Below are positions 11,901-23,221 of a stretch of DNA of 44,237 nt, piece after piece. The first letter of the stretch is position 1. The number at the start of each line of letters is the position of its first letter. A program made the translations under genes and the position numbers. Origin of the DNA: Symbiodinium natans (Eukaryota; Sar; Dinophyceae; Suessiales; Symbiodiniaceae); the NCBI GenBank assembly GCA_905221605.1, contig CAJNDS010001447.1, positions 754,216 to 798,452 on the forward strand. The letters run 5' to 3'. The notes beneath the pieces are model-generated. The model was given only the letters and a program-made list of their open reading frames with translations, searched no databases and was not told the origin of the DNA.

Positions 11901-12080
11901 CTGACGTCTATGAGGCTTGAACGGCCATCGATCTCCAAAGGTGGTTTTTCCCCGCATCACTATGTGGGGTTCGTTTTCTTGGCTGCCCCGGCCCGTCCGC
12001 CCATCCTGCCCGTCCACGCCCCGCCCCCGACCTGACAATACACAGTAAATACACACACGAACACACGAACACACGAGTCT
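8942..12080. other. Stretch without a recognisable gene
   Basis: No family motif seen. It contains telomere-like words near 9776 and 9905, and a G-rich run at 10859-10896. Short open frames overlap on both strands without consistent coding character. Confidence 0.5.
10859..10896 (+). repeat. G-rich tract, possible G-quadruplex
   Basis: Runs of 10, 5, 4 and 6 G separated by 1-7 bases, preceded by a T run. This satisfies the usual four-tract quadruplex pattern. Confidence 0.7.
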
Positions 12081-12084
12081 TCGA

Positions 12085-12770
12085 GGGGGTCCTCTTTAGT
12101 CTGGGTGTTGTGTTACACCGCTGGTCAACACCTTCTCAAAACCTCGCTGTGGCCGAGGCTTCGGCTGCGTCTAGGGGGTTGCTTTACGCGCGGGGGGTTA
12201 GTATTTTCTCACAACATCGCTGTGGGCTGCTTTTAGGGGCCTGGCTGTTGTTTTACGCGGGGGGGTTCAACACCCCATGATTTTGTACTCAGCTGCTGAA
12301 CCCAATCCCCCTGTTTCGGGTCGAATGTGGGGGTTGGGCTTCCATCTTTTTGGGCCTTCTTGGGAGCTTTTTCACTTATTTCCATCATCAGAACTGAACC
12401 CAAGCCCCGGGGGTTGGGTTTCCGTCGTTTTGGATTTCTCGGGAGCTGCTTCGTCTTTTTCCAGCTGTTTTGCATTGAAACCGACCCCTCCCGCTCCGTT
12501 TTCAGCCGCCAGATGAATCCTGCACCCATTGCGCTCGCATTGCGTTGGCGAATGGAAGGGGGGCGCAACCCCCTCCCAACCCTCCCTCTCCTTCTTAAGT
12601 CGTGCACACTTGCGTTAAAGAATTTCAAGAAGATCGAACATTCCGTCAAAGCCATATGAATCCTTGCCAAACCCATCGCGCTCGTATTGCGTTTGCAAAT
12701 GGAGGGAGGGGGTGGGGGGTGGGGGCGGGGGGGTGAGGGAGCCGCCCCCCATGAACAGTACGGTTTTGCC
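12085..12770. repeat. Local diverged tandem duplications
   Basis: Several paired segments: TGGGGGTTGGGCTTCCATC near 12329 and GGGGGTTGGGTTTCCGTC near 12409; CATTGCGCTCGCATTGCGTT near 12527 and CATCGCGCTCGTATTGCGTT near 12673; and CTCAAAACCTCGCTGTGG near 12136 with CTCACAACATCGCTGTGG near 12208. The 191-codon minus-strand frame here is a product of these repeats and has no recognisable domain. Confidence 0.7.
12701..12739 (+). repeat. G-rich tract, possible G-quadruplex
   Basis: Five or more runs of three to seven G in under 40 bases (GGGAGGGGGTGGGGGGTGGG and onward). It is a strong quadruplex pattern on the + strand. Confidence 0.75.
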
Positions 12771-13332
12771 TTTTCTCGCATAAGAGTTGCAACATACGAA
12801 GGCCGCACATCTAACTTTTGCTGGTGAAAGTGCTTAACATGCCAGAACTGCCTCTGCTTCTGCGGTGGCTTGGGAAGCCTCGTGCACTTTCATAATGAAT
12901 TTAAATTCGCGATTCGCATCCCAGGTCTGGCTCAAAGTCTAGGGTTTAGGGGTGAAACATCAAAAATCTTGATGGGCATCAAGAACAATTTGCCCCGCCC
13001 TATGTCAAGAGAAAAGCTTGAAATCCAAAAATCAAAGATGAGCAAGCAGTCGCAACACCAGTCCGTACCAAGAAGGCACGCTTTGCACGGGTTGCAAAAA
13101 CCTGCCGGCGTGAAAACCATGCGCGTTGTTTTCTTTTCCACGGGGTCAGAGCAGCACGCAGGAGAGCGCCCTACTGCAGAAGAAAGAGACGCAACGACAA
13201 GAGGTGCCATGGACGGGGGCGCCTGTCGGGCAGACCGTTTGGCGCCTGTGTAGCAGCGTAGCATGCGGGTGAAGCCATAAATGCAAATGTTGCTCCAGTC
13301 ATCCAAGCTGTTTCTGCAGTTGTCTTTGTCAT

Positions 13333-13440
13333 GTTGTTCTTCGGTTCTGCAGCACTGGGCAGGAAGAAGCGGCTTTGGAGAAGGCTCGCGCAGAGGCGGA
13401 GGTTGGAGCTTGGCGAAGAAGACAAGCAACAAGTTATAGC
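13333..13440 (+). other. Possible internal exon (coiled-coil-like)
   Basis: A pyrimidine-rich stretch ending in CTTCGGTTCTGCAG looks like a 3' splice site. It is followed by an open frame reading GQEEAALEKARAEAEVGAWR, an Ala/Glu-rich heptad-like composition unusual for noise here. No partner exon or family could be identified. A competing 256-codon minus-strand frame covers the same bases. Low confidence. Confidence 0.15.
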
Positions 13441-13615
13441 ACAGTCGAGCGTTGCTTTGCATTCCTGCCTGCATGCACGTTGCGCTCGAGCAGCATGCTT
13501 CAAGACCGGGGTTCAGCGCACACTCCTCAACATGGCTCCCTGTGCAGAGCTGGCAGGAGAGAGCGCGACAAGAGGCAGCGAGGCGCCGCGAGGTGCGAAG
13601 TCGATAAGTCCCAGC

Positions 13616-13670
13616 GGCATACTGCGGCATACTGCGGCATACTGCGGCATACTGCGGCATACTGCGGCAA
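13616..13670. repeat. 10-bp tandem repeat (CATACTGCGG)n
   Basis: Five near-perfect units of a 10-bp motif. The period is close to one DNA helical turn. Confidence 0.95.
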
Positions 13671-14135
13671 TTTTTGCCCTGAAGAATCGTTGTCGCCCCC
13701 ACGAAGCGAAGCTGTTATGTCTTTTGTTCGCTCTCCGGAGCTCTCAGCGAGCGGAGTGCAATATTTGCTAACTGTGAGAAGTCTCTGCTCTTGAAGTTGA
13801 TCTGCTCTCTGACGCGGGGATAGGTGTGGAGGGATTTGCGTATTGCGAAGTGTTGCGAACGAAGCGGGGCTGCCTACAACATCTTACCACAAGCACATCG
13901 GTTGCTTTGTCAGGGCGCCGCTCTCCTGCAGCTGCTTAAGGGTGGCACCGCACGAGGCTGTTTTTCCAGCTGTTTCCACTTGGAGAAACCCTCTGCGCGT
14001 GGGATGTTGCCATTCTGTCGAGCTCTTGGTAGGCCAAGCTGCGCATGACCTATCTGCATTTCGTTGTGACAACGGCGCTGGCCTGGCGCTGCTGCAGCAG
14101 GTCAGGTTCAAGTGGATGTCCGGATGTTGCAAGAA

Positions 14136-14168
14136 CGCACACACACACACACACACACTCACACACAC
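14136..14168. repeat. (AC)n microsatellite
   Basis: ACACACAC run with one CTC interruption. Confidence 0.9.
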
Positions 14169-14804
14169 TTTAGAGCGTATCCACGAATACAGACGTCAAT
14201 GACAAAGCGAATCCAGCTATTCAGGTGAAGTCTGGAAGCCGAAGTCAAGGTCCCAGAATCAAGCGGCAGCTTCGTGAGTGCTTCGTGAGGGGTGCCCCCA
14301 GCAGCCTGTTGTGAACCCTGACTGAGGCACCGCTGAGCCTTGGCTGGATTGGAACTCCCGAGGACAAAACGTCGCCGCGCTTCCGTCGAGTGTGCTGTTG
14401 TGTTCCGTTGCGGCGGTGGCAATCACGTGGCAGCATGCTAAGGCCATTGTAGTGTAGTGGCCTTGCTGGCAGCGTTTCAAACCTGCAGGAATTGGCCACG
14501 GAGGCTGGTGGGGCGGTTCCCCGGCCAAGATGAGCAAAAGCTCTTGCTACTGTATTCTTGAGGGAATTGACGTCTGTCGAACGTGGCGCTAAGGAGAAGC
14601 CTACTCCTGGGAGGATTACCGACATGGCGGCAAGTACAAGTACCAGGCACTTTTTCAAGGCAGAGCTTGCATTACTAGTCCTCGACGCAAACCGTGACAG
14701 GGCAAGACTATGGACAAGTACGATTGTGCCACTTGACTTGAGATTATCGAGGAATGCGGCATGCGACTGACGGCAAAATCTCAATTGTAGTGGGCTGCGC
14801 CCAA

Positions 14805-15015
14805 GGCTGGATGGAACAGCTCCGCACTGGTCTCAGACACCCACGGTTTGGGCATCACTCGTACGCGTCTATTCTCGGAAACATAGCAGGGCTAGCATGT
14901 GTACTTGCCAAGGCATGGTGTGAGCCCAAAGCCCACCCACCTGAAAGACAAAGCTCAGCAAAATCGAGCGCGCCAGATGACTGCCGTGGTAGCCGCAGGT
15001 ATGGGTACTCCCCTG
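14805..15015 (-). repeat. Dispersed repeat family 1, copy 2 (inverted)
   Basis: Reverse complement of 891-1105, lacking about 26 bases present there and with scattered substitutions. Its core AATCGAGCGCGCCAGATGAC near 14963-14982 recurs a third time near 15171-15190. Confidence 0.8.
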
Positions 15016-15077
15016 GCAAACCCACCAGACCTAAACCGGTCACCGGTCACCGGCGCTTTAACTTAACCAGGTGGCGG

Positions 15078-15200
15078 GTTAGTGACCGGATGCCAGCAAC
15101 GCTCAGCGAAACCGAGCGCTACCGGGCTAGTGTTAGGGTGGTGACCGGATGCCAGCAAAGCTCAGCGCAATCGAGCGCGCCAGATGACTGCCGCCGTGGA
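15078..15200 (+). repeat. Short tandem duplication containing a third family-1 core
   Basis: Two units starting GTGACCGGATGCCAGCAA (near 15081 and 15140), about 60 bases apart. The second continues into the family-1 core AATCGAGCGCGCCAGATGAC. Confidence 0.75.
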
Positions 15201-15449
15201 GGCAATGAATGTTTGACCTGACTGGTGTGCCTGCAACGGGAAACGACGCAGCTAAAGCTGCTTCCTTCCAGACTTCCAGACGTGCGCTGCAGCCAGCCAT
15301 CTGAGAATGCTGGCATTGATCGGCGCAGCTGCTTATCATTGGCAATAGGGAGGCTCGTGCACTGCGAGGCAGAGATTCCCAATCGCTGACGCACTTTGTA
15401 GCGCACCAAAGGCATGACGGACTGACAGAGCCGAAACGGCGCTTGCCAT

Positions 15450-15566
15450 AGAAGGCATTAGAAGGCAGTAGAAGGCATTAGAAGGCATTAGAAGGCATTA
15501 GAAGGCATTAGAAGGCATTAGAAGGCATTAGAAGGCATTAGAAGGCATTAGAAGGCATTAGAAGGC
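15450..15566. repeat. 10-bp tandem repeat (GAAGGCATTA)n
   Basis: About twelve nearly perfect 10-bp units with a single AGT variant near the start. This is the second 10-bp-period array in the window. Confidence 0.95.
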
Positions 15567-15992
15567 CGTGGAACGTGCTGCCCCAATCATGACTGCTTTC
15601 CCTGCGGAGCATGCTTCCTGGTACGGACAGCGGGCCTGACTGCACGGGGCTTCACTGCATTCACCTGTTCATTCCCAACCCCTGAGTTGGCTGAAGCTGT
15701 GCAAAGAGGCTGCGCCAGGACCCGCTTTGCAAGCGTGCGCAAAGACATCAAAATGCCTCAGGCTGCATGCGATATGGCGAAATTGCCATTCGAGAGAGCT
15801 GATGTCTGAACCCAACCCAGATCCTGCAACAAATTCTTGGCACGCGTGTCCGTTGGGCACAGATCCATGGCTCTAGTTTCGGGTTGTGGCTGTGATGGAC
15901 TCGGTCGAGAACCCGCCCGACCTTATCTTGTATTCAGCTAACCCCACCACCACCACCACGTTGTTAGCCCCTGGATATCTGGCTCTCTCAAC

Positions 15993-16030
15993 CCTAAACC
16001 CCCCCCCCCCCGCCCCGCCCCCTCCCCCCG
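15993..16030. repeat. C-rich tract
   Basis: A run of 14 C followed by CCCC and CCCCCC groups. The complementary strand fits a G-quadruplex pattern. It directly follows ACCCTAAACC. Confidence 0.8.
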
Positions 16031-16500
16031 CGTGGCACCGAAACGTGCAACCACAAGTCGGGAACACATCGGCGCAAGTGACGGTGCTGCCGCTGTTGGC
16101 ACGCGCTGTCTGGATTACTCATCTCATGTAAGGAGCGGTGGACCCGCGCCTACTCCAGCGAGGATAGGGGCTTCGCGAGCAGAGGGCACATGCGAAACTT
16201 ACGAGACTGGCCACACCATGAAAAGGAGTGGCTTGGAGCCCATGCGCCAGCCACAAGCATGCCAGTGGCTGAGATGTGCAAGATGTTTGCGTGGGCTTGG
16301 TGTGTGGTTTTGCGGGCAACCCTGAGCCCAAACGCAGTTGTAAACCCCTGCAAATCCTGGTTGGCAAATCCTGGTTGAAGCTGTATAAATTCCCGAAGCG
16401 GAAGCACTTAAAAAAACTTGGGCTTAGGAAAGTAGTCGTGTAGATCGGTGTAGGTAACAGCAGGGATCATTGAGCACTTGGAATTGGGCTCGGAGCTTGA

Positions 16501-17840
16501 AGGGCACGAGGCCACAGTGAAAAGTCTTGAGCTACGAGACAGGAGCCTACTGTACTCAATTCCCGTGTTAGGATTGTGTCAAGGCTCGCTGTCGAGGCAT
16601 TCCAGTTGGAGGGGGAAGCAGCAACCAAACCCTAATCTAGGGGCCGTAATCGTCAGAGTCAGTATCATTCCCGCTGGATGCCGGAGAGACGGTCACGGCG
16701 GCGATGGTGCGCACCATTTCGCACAGCACCTAACTCCACCGAAACAGTCCAGACTGACTTTCATCCCATGTCCGGCGGGCAGATGATGGCGTGACAGATT
16801 GCAAGACACGGTCCAGTCCTAGAAAATATGACGAACGTGGGTCATAACTTCACAAGTCATGAATCATGAGCCTTCCCCGATCGGTTAAGAGTGGCATGCC
16901 GGGAACACTTACTGGCAGGGAAGTAAGGGGGACTATGGAAGAAGGACCGAAGCCCAAATCGCATTAGTGTTGACGCCCCGACGTTCCAAAACCCTAGAAT
17001 AGCAAAGGAAACGAGTTCGTCTGAAAAAGTCTGAGGTCAGTTCTGCATCACCAGCAGTGCGAGGTCGCCTCACACGCAAACAAATTCGGAAGATCTCGCC
17101 TTCAAAGGACCGGGCCCTCAGACCTACCGGAACGGTCTAGACAAGCCTCCTACCACGACTTCAACACCTCACCCAGTATGAACGGCAGCAGTTGGTCCAG
17201 TTGCCTCGCCCCCCAGGTTGCTGAAGGTCAAAAACCAAAGTGTCAAGCTATTTCAATGTGAGCGACAAAGCCTTGCATACACCACGAATCGTTCGTCAGT
17301 GGAACTAGAATGCTTCTGCGGCAGCAAGAGATACGGCTGCCACGAGCCAGGGCTTTGCTTACATACTGTACTCCTCCTGCCATAACCATGGCATTGGTCA
17401 CACCACAAGCCTCCCACAGCGAAATGACTGTTACCAGCCCCACAGAATACCGCAGAACATCTTGGGGTTGTGTCGGCCACATAGGACCTGCAGAGGCATG
17501 ATTGCATAATCTTTTCGCGCTAATCAAACCCCGTAGCTCCCCATGAACAGTGTGACGCCAAAATCCTACACCTATTTTCTTCTGCAGTTTGTCTGTAGAC
17601 ATCAAGTTTCAGTATTCCTCGCTAGTGGAACGTTCATATATAGCTGCAACGGTGGGAGGGAAACCTAGATTCCCGCGGTACACTCACAGCCGCGGCACCC
17701 CCGGCACGAACACTGCGGCGCTTCTTCGTAGAGCCTAGTTTTCTGTCGCATGGGGGCACGCAGGCTGATGAGTCTAGTTTGCAAGGCTTCAGGCTTACAG
17801 GGTTTGAGGTCTGCCGACTGGGTTTAAGCATTCAGGGACT
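16501..17840 (-). repeat. Large inverted repeat, right copy
   Basis: Reverse complement of 2229-3594. Relative to the left copy it lacks about 45 bases and carries about 30 extra bases near 16900-16932 and several extra bases near 16855. The outer 200 bases (17634-17831) are nearly identical to the left copy. The arms are separated by about 12.9 kb. Confidence 0.9.
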
Positions 17841-19660
17841 TGTGGAGGTTGACGTCCCTTCAGCCCCCCTTCAGGGTCGCTCACGTGAGTAGCTCGGGTT
17901 CGTCGCCAAGAGGATAGTGTCGGATAGTGATTTGCCTTGGCCGAGGTCGGCCTTAGGCACACAGGTAAGTTGCAATGGAGTTGCACTTGCGGCGCCTTAG
18001 CAGAGATTTCGTCCTGCGGGCGTAACTAAGCGGTAGCTTATGCAGCTTGCCATGACAGAGCTGGGAGTTGCTGGGACGGGCCAGCGAGGCCTCAAGAACG
18101 TTCACTCGACTCCAGCCAGCAGAGAGCTCCGGCTTGAGCTCCGGCTTTTGCCCAGCTGCAAAGCACTGCGCTATACTTCGCTACACCTTCCAAGGGACAC
18201 GAGACGGTGTTGCAAACGAAAATGAAGAGCACCGTGCGCATCAGTCTTTGCTTGCTGGCACGAGGTCATGAGTATGTATGTGGTGTTATGTGGTGTTGGC
18301 TTGCGTTTGCCGTCAAATTGAGGATTCTGGGTTTTCGGTTTGGGGAGGGGGGTTCTAGGTTCAGGATTTTGGATGCAGAGGTCAGCATTTAGAGGCAGCA
18401 CGGAAGTGGAAGATCTCCCCTATGGCCATAGACCATATTATGGTTTCGTACAGTTACTTACCTACAAGCTCTGCAACGTGTACATGAAGTTCCAAGGTTT
18501 TGGTGGTGAGCAGCGTAAGGATTCCGGAATACTGTCATTCGACACGAGTTGTTGCCTCTCTGACTTCCGCGGCTTCCAGCGCATCCAGCTTCGATGCATA
18601 TGATGTTGCATCGGAGACTCTCGTTTACGTGCAAATCCATCTTACGCCTTCCTCAGAATCATGTTCAAAGTAGGCAGACTCAGCATCTGAATATTCTTGC
18701 GTGATCATCTACATCGGGCGCATGCAGGCACTCTTTGGGGGTTTCGTTGGGACTAGCCCCTTAGCCATCGGCCTTCTGGAAGAGCGAAAGCCCAGCGTAC
18801 TCCGGCGCCGAAGGCCCACCCAGACGCTGCCAAGACTTCACGCTTAGGGCCGCTGTCGTTTGTTTACGGTTTCCGGAGCATCGTTACATATCGTTGCTAT
18901 GGTGAGTGGCGAAGCCGGGTTTGGGCCGCGCGGGCCTTGAAGGTTTGGGCAATTTGGGAGTAGAGAGTCATGGAAAGTGATCGCGGCAAGTGTGGGCTTG
19001 GGCCCGTCGGCTCCACAGGCTTCTTTCTACCCATCTAAAGCCTACACGCTAAGCCGCTAAACCCTAAAACCCGGCTTGGGGCTTAATTTAGGCTACTGTC
19101 ATTAGGAGCACGGCCGTTTAGGCCTCTGGTTTCGTGTGTTGCGGGTTAGGTATTGGCATGGGTGTTTCAACGGCTCAGGGACTGGGACATGAAGATGCAG
19201 AGCAGTGCTCTGAGCAGTGCTGCCTTTTGGGGGCCAATTTTGTCCGCACCGAAGGCTGACCGGGCACATGAGTAGGTTTTTTGGGCAGCATATACTGGTG
19301 CTGTACCATAGAGGATGTATACTCTCTGGCATATCGGACACAACGGGAGTGCAAGGGTGGCAGAGTTGCTTTTCAGTCAACTGATCCGTACCACAAGCTT
19401 GCTGCACCCGGTCTTTTTCGCAGGACAGGGTATAGCCTTAGGTTGAGAGTGAGGCAGCGAACAGCCAGGAGGGTAAAGGGGGTGGCAGGGGGTGGGGGTT
19501 TGGGGCCGTTGGAGCCCTTTAAGCAACAGGGGGTAGGGGCTATGTTAGCGTAGGTCTGTGAGGGTAGGTAGGAGGCAGAAGGGGGTGGGAGTGGTGAAGG
19601 TTTGCGGCTGCGTATCTATTCAGGCACAGGGGCCGAGGGGGTACTGTAGGCTGTGAGGAG

Positions 19661-19692
19661 CCCTAAACCCTAACTTATTACCCTAAACCCTT
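19661..19692. repeat. Interstitial telomere-like motifs
   Basis: CCCTAAACCCTAACTTATTA followed by CCCTAAACCCTT: four C-strand telomere-like units with a short break. Confidence 0.8.
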
Positions 19693-19827
19693 CTCACCAA
19701 AGCTCAATGGACTTGTTCAAGTGCTTGTGGCCCGTGAGATGTCCGGCGAAGCTGGCATCTTGGGGATGGGAGGGGGAGGGGTGGACGCCAACACAATGCT
19801 CCGCTACCATGGGGTTATCTCTATGCA

Positions 19828-19851
19828 TTATATATATATATATATATATAT
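19828..19851. repeat. (AT)n microsatellite
   Basis: Alternating T and A after TGCATTA. Confidence 0.9.
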
Positions 19852-20681
19852 TGTTTTATTTAGTTTTTTATTTGGGGCTGTGTTGGAGGCTTGTAAATTT
19901 GATGTAGGTTTTGGGGGTTGGGTGGGATAGGAGGGGCGGGTGGGTTTGGGGGTGCAGGGAGTGGTCAGGGTTTGGGGCTGCGGCGGGGGTCGGTGAGTTT
20001 GTGGGTGGGTAGGTGGGGGCGGAAAAATGAGATGATGTGAACTGAATATTCATGTCCAGGTCAATATACGTCTTGAACATTACCCAATTTGGATGTTGCC
20101 AATCTGGCCGCAAAACGCGCACCCAGCAACTGTGGTCTTGGACGGCTAGCGTGTGTCTTGTTGCCGTTCCTTATCGTTTGATTGGGTCGTTTGTTGATGC
20201 AGCGAGCTCCTTGAAGCAAAAGTAGTAGCAGCAGTACTGCAATTGCAATCGCCATATTAACAGTAAACAAATAGTAACCCTAACAATAACTGTTCACCCA
20301 ATGAGCTTCAACCCAAAACTGGCACGATGGCACCTAAGTTGGCAGGAAGATGAGGCCAAGAACATCATCGGCGGTGGCGAGCACCTTGTGCTGAAGGTGT
20401 GGTGTAGGGCAGTGTGGGGTTTGGGGCTCAGGGCTGGGCCCTAAACCCTACTGTAAATGCCCTGAACTGGTTTGGGGTTTAGGGTTCTAAAGTAGATTTG
20501 GCTGTGTAGTAAAAAATGGTTTCCTTTTCATGGTGTTTCATTACGTTCCTTCCCAAAACCCAGTCGACCCCAAGGGCCCTAAACCCAGAATTTCAAGAAC
20601 CGCTCGAAGTGACCTGAGCTGAGGAAGAGTTTCGCAGCCACCCAGATTACGAGCGGAAGACATCTTGATCATTCCTGCAGC

Positions 20682-21305
20682 TTAGCCTTGATACAACCTC
20701 TCCTGGAAGTTGCTTAGGCTTGCGATGTGGCGCGATGTGTGCCCTGCGTATCTTCCAGAAGTGTGCTGAACCGATTGCAGCAAGGTGACGAGGAGTCGAA
20801 CAAAAATGTCGGTAATGTACCATTGAGGCCGGTCCGTGTCGCGTCTAGCTTCAATATTATAGGCCCTGCTTCTCACAGATATGCATTGAATATTGAAAGC
20901 CACAGCAGGGCCGTGTTCACCGTGAAGCCGCGCGTTTCTTGAGACTTGCGTTCTGCGGAGCAAGCTCGGGGATAGTCCTGTCAAGATGTCTGGACCTCGA
21001 GCCATGGGCCATCCGACGCGCCTCCTGATGGCCGCGAGAATATAGGAAAATCCCTCTGAAAGATGGCCCAGAGGCTGCAAAAGGAGTCCCAGGAACCTTC
21101 CGAAGCCAGGCCTTGCAGATTCGTTGCGGTTTTCAGGCGCTTGGTGTGTATCTAAGACATGTGCACGTAACTTAGGGTTTACTCCCTGATCTTCACGGTT
21201 GCGGCGGGTGCCCGCGCTCAGTTCTAGAAACTGTCCTGATGTACCAACGAAAGCTTTGAACGAATGCCTTGGTTCGTGATCTCTCAGCATCTGAAGAATC
21301 TGCAT
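20682..21305 (-). CDS. Doubtful open frame, unknown
   Basis: A 207-codon frame on the minus strand, one of the longest not explained by simple repeats. I recognise no domain, signal peptide or membrane segment. Composition is Arg/Ser/Leu-rich. Competing shorter frames exist on the + strand, and there are no neighbours that suggest a function. It may be an exon with extensions or chance. The ATG nearest the upstream end was taken as start without other support. Confidence 0.15.
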   Translation of the reverse strand: MQILQMLRDHEPRHSFKAFVGTSGQFLELSAGTRRNREDQGVNPKLRAHVLDTHQAPENRNESARPGFGRFLGLLLQPLGHLSEGFSYILAAIRRRVGWPMARGPDILTGLSPSLLRRTQVSRNARLHGEHGPAVAFNIQCISVRSRAYNIEARRDTDRPQWYITDIFVRLLVTLLQSVQHTSGRYAGHTSRHIASLSNFQERLYQG

Positions 21306-21394
21306 GATTTCTGTTTGCTTGCGATCAAATCAGGATCTGCTTGATGCAAAGTCTGTGAAGCCTGTGAAGCCGAGAACCTCGAGCCTTGCGTCCT

Positions 21395-21790
21395 AGAGCA
21401 AGGTCTATGGCAAGACGCCTTTGGCGTGTCGTGCTTACCCAGCTACTAATACGTAAAGTTCGATGTGCCCACAAGCCAGAGCCATTTGGCCGAGACGGCG
21501 CACCAAAGTGCTGCACACAGGGGTATGCCGACTCTTAAACGAAAGCACAGTTGTCTGTGAGGCGCAGGCTTTGGCACAGCAACTTCGTTCCAAAGGAGTG
21601 CGGTGCAGCCAATGTCCTCTGACCTTGCGCGATCCTTGGAGCGAGCTCGGTCAAGGTTCGTGTTGGCAACAAGACGCCTTCGGCGTGCTACGTTGGACCT
21701 AAATCCACGGAACATCCGACGTTGCTCCGGCTGGGCTCGCAACCTAGTGCTGTTTGGCTAAGATGGTGCCTCAAACTGCTGCACGCAGAA
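21395..21790 (+). repeat. Diverged ~259-bp direct duplication
   Basis: AAGACGCCTTTGGCGTG near 21412 and AAGACGCCTTCGGCGTG near 21671. Downstream, both copies contain a TGGC(CGA/TAA)GA.GG.GC block and GCTGCACRCAG. Both copies also contain the short palindrome CGCC(T)TYGGCG. Confidence 0.6.
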
Positions 21791-23221
21791 CACTAAACTC
21801 CAAAACGTTGAAAACCCCGTCAAGTCCTTCGTCATCGACTCCATTTGGTTCGACGGTTGCAGTTATCAAACCTGGCAAATTGTATCAATCTGCCCTGCGC
21901 TAGCTAGGACTGTAGGCACTTGTGGCACCTCTTGGGGTCATGGCACCACTCCTTGTCCTCGGAGTCCTCAAACTAAAAAAAGGCCGATTCCAGGTCGCAG
22001 TTGCGTTGGCTTCTTGGACCCCTAGCATCTCAAGAGTTGTCGCCATAGTCTCAGGATCGATGTGGTCTCTGGGCTTTATGCACCTTGATAAATCGTTTTG
22101 TTCGACGGTCCGGAAGGGTTTTTTTGGTTGTTTGCAAGTGGTGCTGGACATGTTTCCGAGAAGCCTCAACAGTTCCTGAGATTGTCTTGATGGTTCCTCA
22201 GCCCCAGTTGGGATAGCTGCCTGACACTGCAAGAGAAGTGAGGTACAGTTTCAAAAGTCCATGGGTCAGGGGAAAATCCCACAGCAGGTGGCTACACTCT
22301 GCATCTTTCCGCAAAGTCGCCGATGCCCAAAGCCTTGGGCCTCCAGAACCCCCAAGCACTTCACAAAATTCCACAGCAGCTGCACTGTCCCCTTCAGAAG
22401 CTCCAGCGGTTTCGCACTTTAGGAAGCAACCAGTCACAGCATCAAGATGCCACGACGCCACTTCTGCCAAAGCGGGGCACCCAAACTCCGGGAGCATCTT
22501 GATGCTGGAGGCTTTGGCCAGCAAGTTCTCCCGCTTTGCGGGTCCCTAAGGACTAAAAACAGTCCGGCGCCCTTAAAACTCTTATAAGTGCCCGGTTCCG
22601 ACCCAGAAAGACCCTGATTTAAAGCATTGCCCATGTGATAGGAGACCGTGAAAGCGGCCATAAGCGGCCTCTTTTGCACGGCCTTGAAGCAGTCTGCAGG
22701 ACAAAGACTGCGGCGCTTTAGGGTTTAGTCACAATTTCAGGTGGGCAGTTCCCTCACCAAGAGTCTGACGCAAGACAGGCTGCCTCAATGGTCTTCAGCC
22801 GGTCCTCCAGGGATGCGCACGAACTCGAAGTATCGTTTTTGACTGGTCCTTCAGACTAAGGAAAGAGAGGCTGTCCTTTTCAGTTCTACCTGCACACCAT
22901 CAATTCCATGTCCAAGAGTAGCCTGCCTGAGATGCTTGAGGTGCTCAAATCCAAACCATTGCCAGTATGAAGCCTAAACCCTGGGCCTCTGTGTTGCGGG
23001 GTCAAGCATACATGAACAGTCTGGAGTGCTTCGGATGTCTGCTGTATCTTTCCTTGATCTAAGACTTTGGCAGATCCGGTTGCTGCCGACCTGCGCAGCT
23101 TGTGGGCTTTCGCCAACCTTGTTAATCGTGCCTGGAGGTATCCGCTCAAAGCAAGAATTGCGCACGTCCTGAGGAACAGGTGCAACCTCCCTTTATGGAT
23201 CTCTGGAAGCAGGGCTGTGCT
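21791..23221. other. Stretch without a recognisable gene
   Basis: Only short overlapping frames. A telomere-like pair lies near 22718-22728. Nothing else recognised. Confidence 0.5.

Larger units (their letters stand above)
15201..16500. other. Stretch without a recognisable gene
   Basis: Apart from the 10-bp array it holds a long C-rich tract near 15993-16030, (CCA)n near 15950-15959 and a telomere-like word near 15990. No coding family recognised. Confidence 0.55.
17841..20681. other. Stretch without a recognisable gene
   Basis: No domain recognised. It holds telomere-like words near 19058, 19663-19691, 20277, 20440, 20473 and 20577, an (AT)n run at about 19828-19851, and a G/T-rich strand-asymmetric stretch at about 19440-20030. 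Confidence 0.5.

Noticed and set aside
12932-13702. 256-codon minus-strand open frame
   Set aside because: The longest non-satellite minus-strand frame, but its start translates the 10-bp CATACTGCGG array. It has no recognisable domain and overlaps an equally plausible + strand exon signal.
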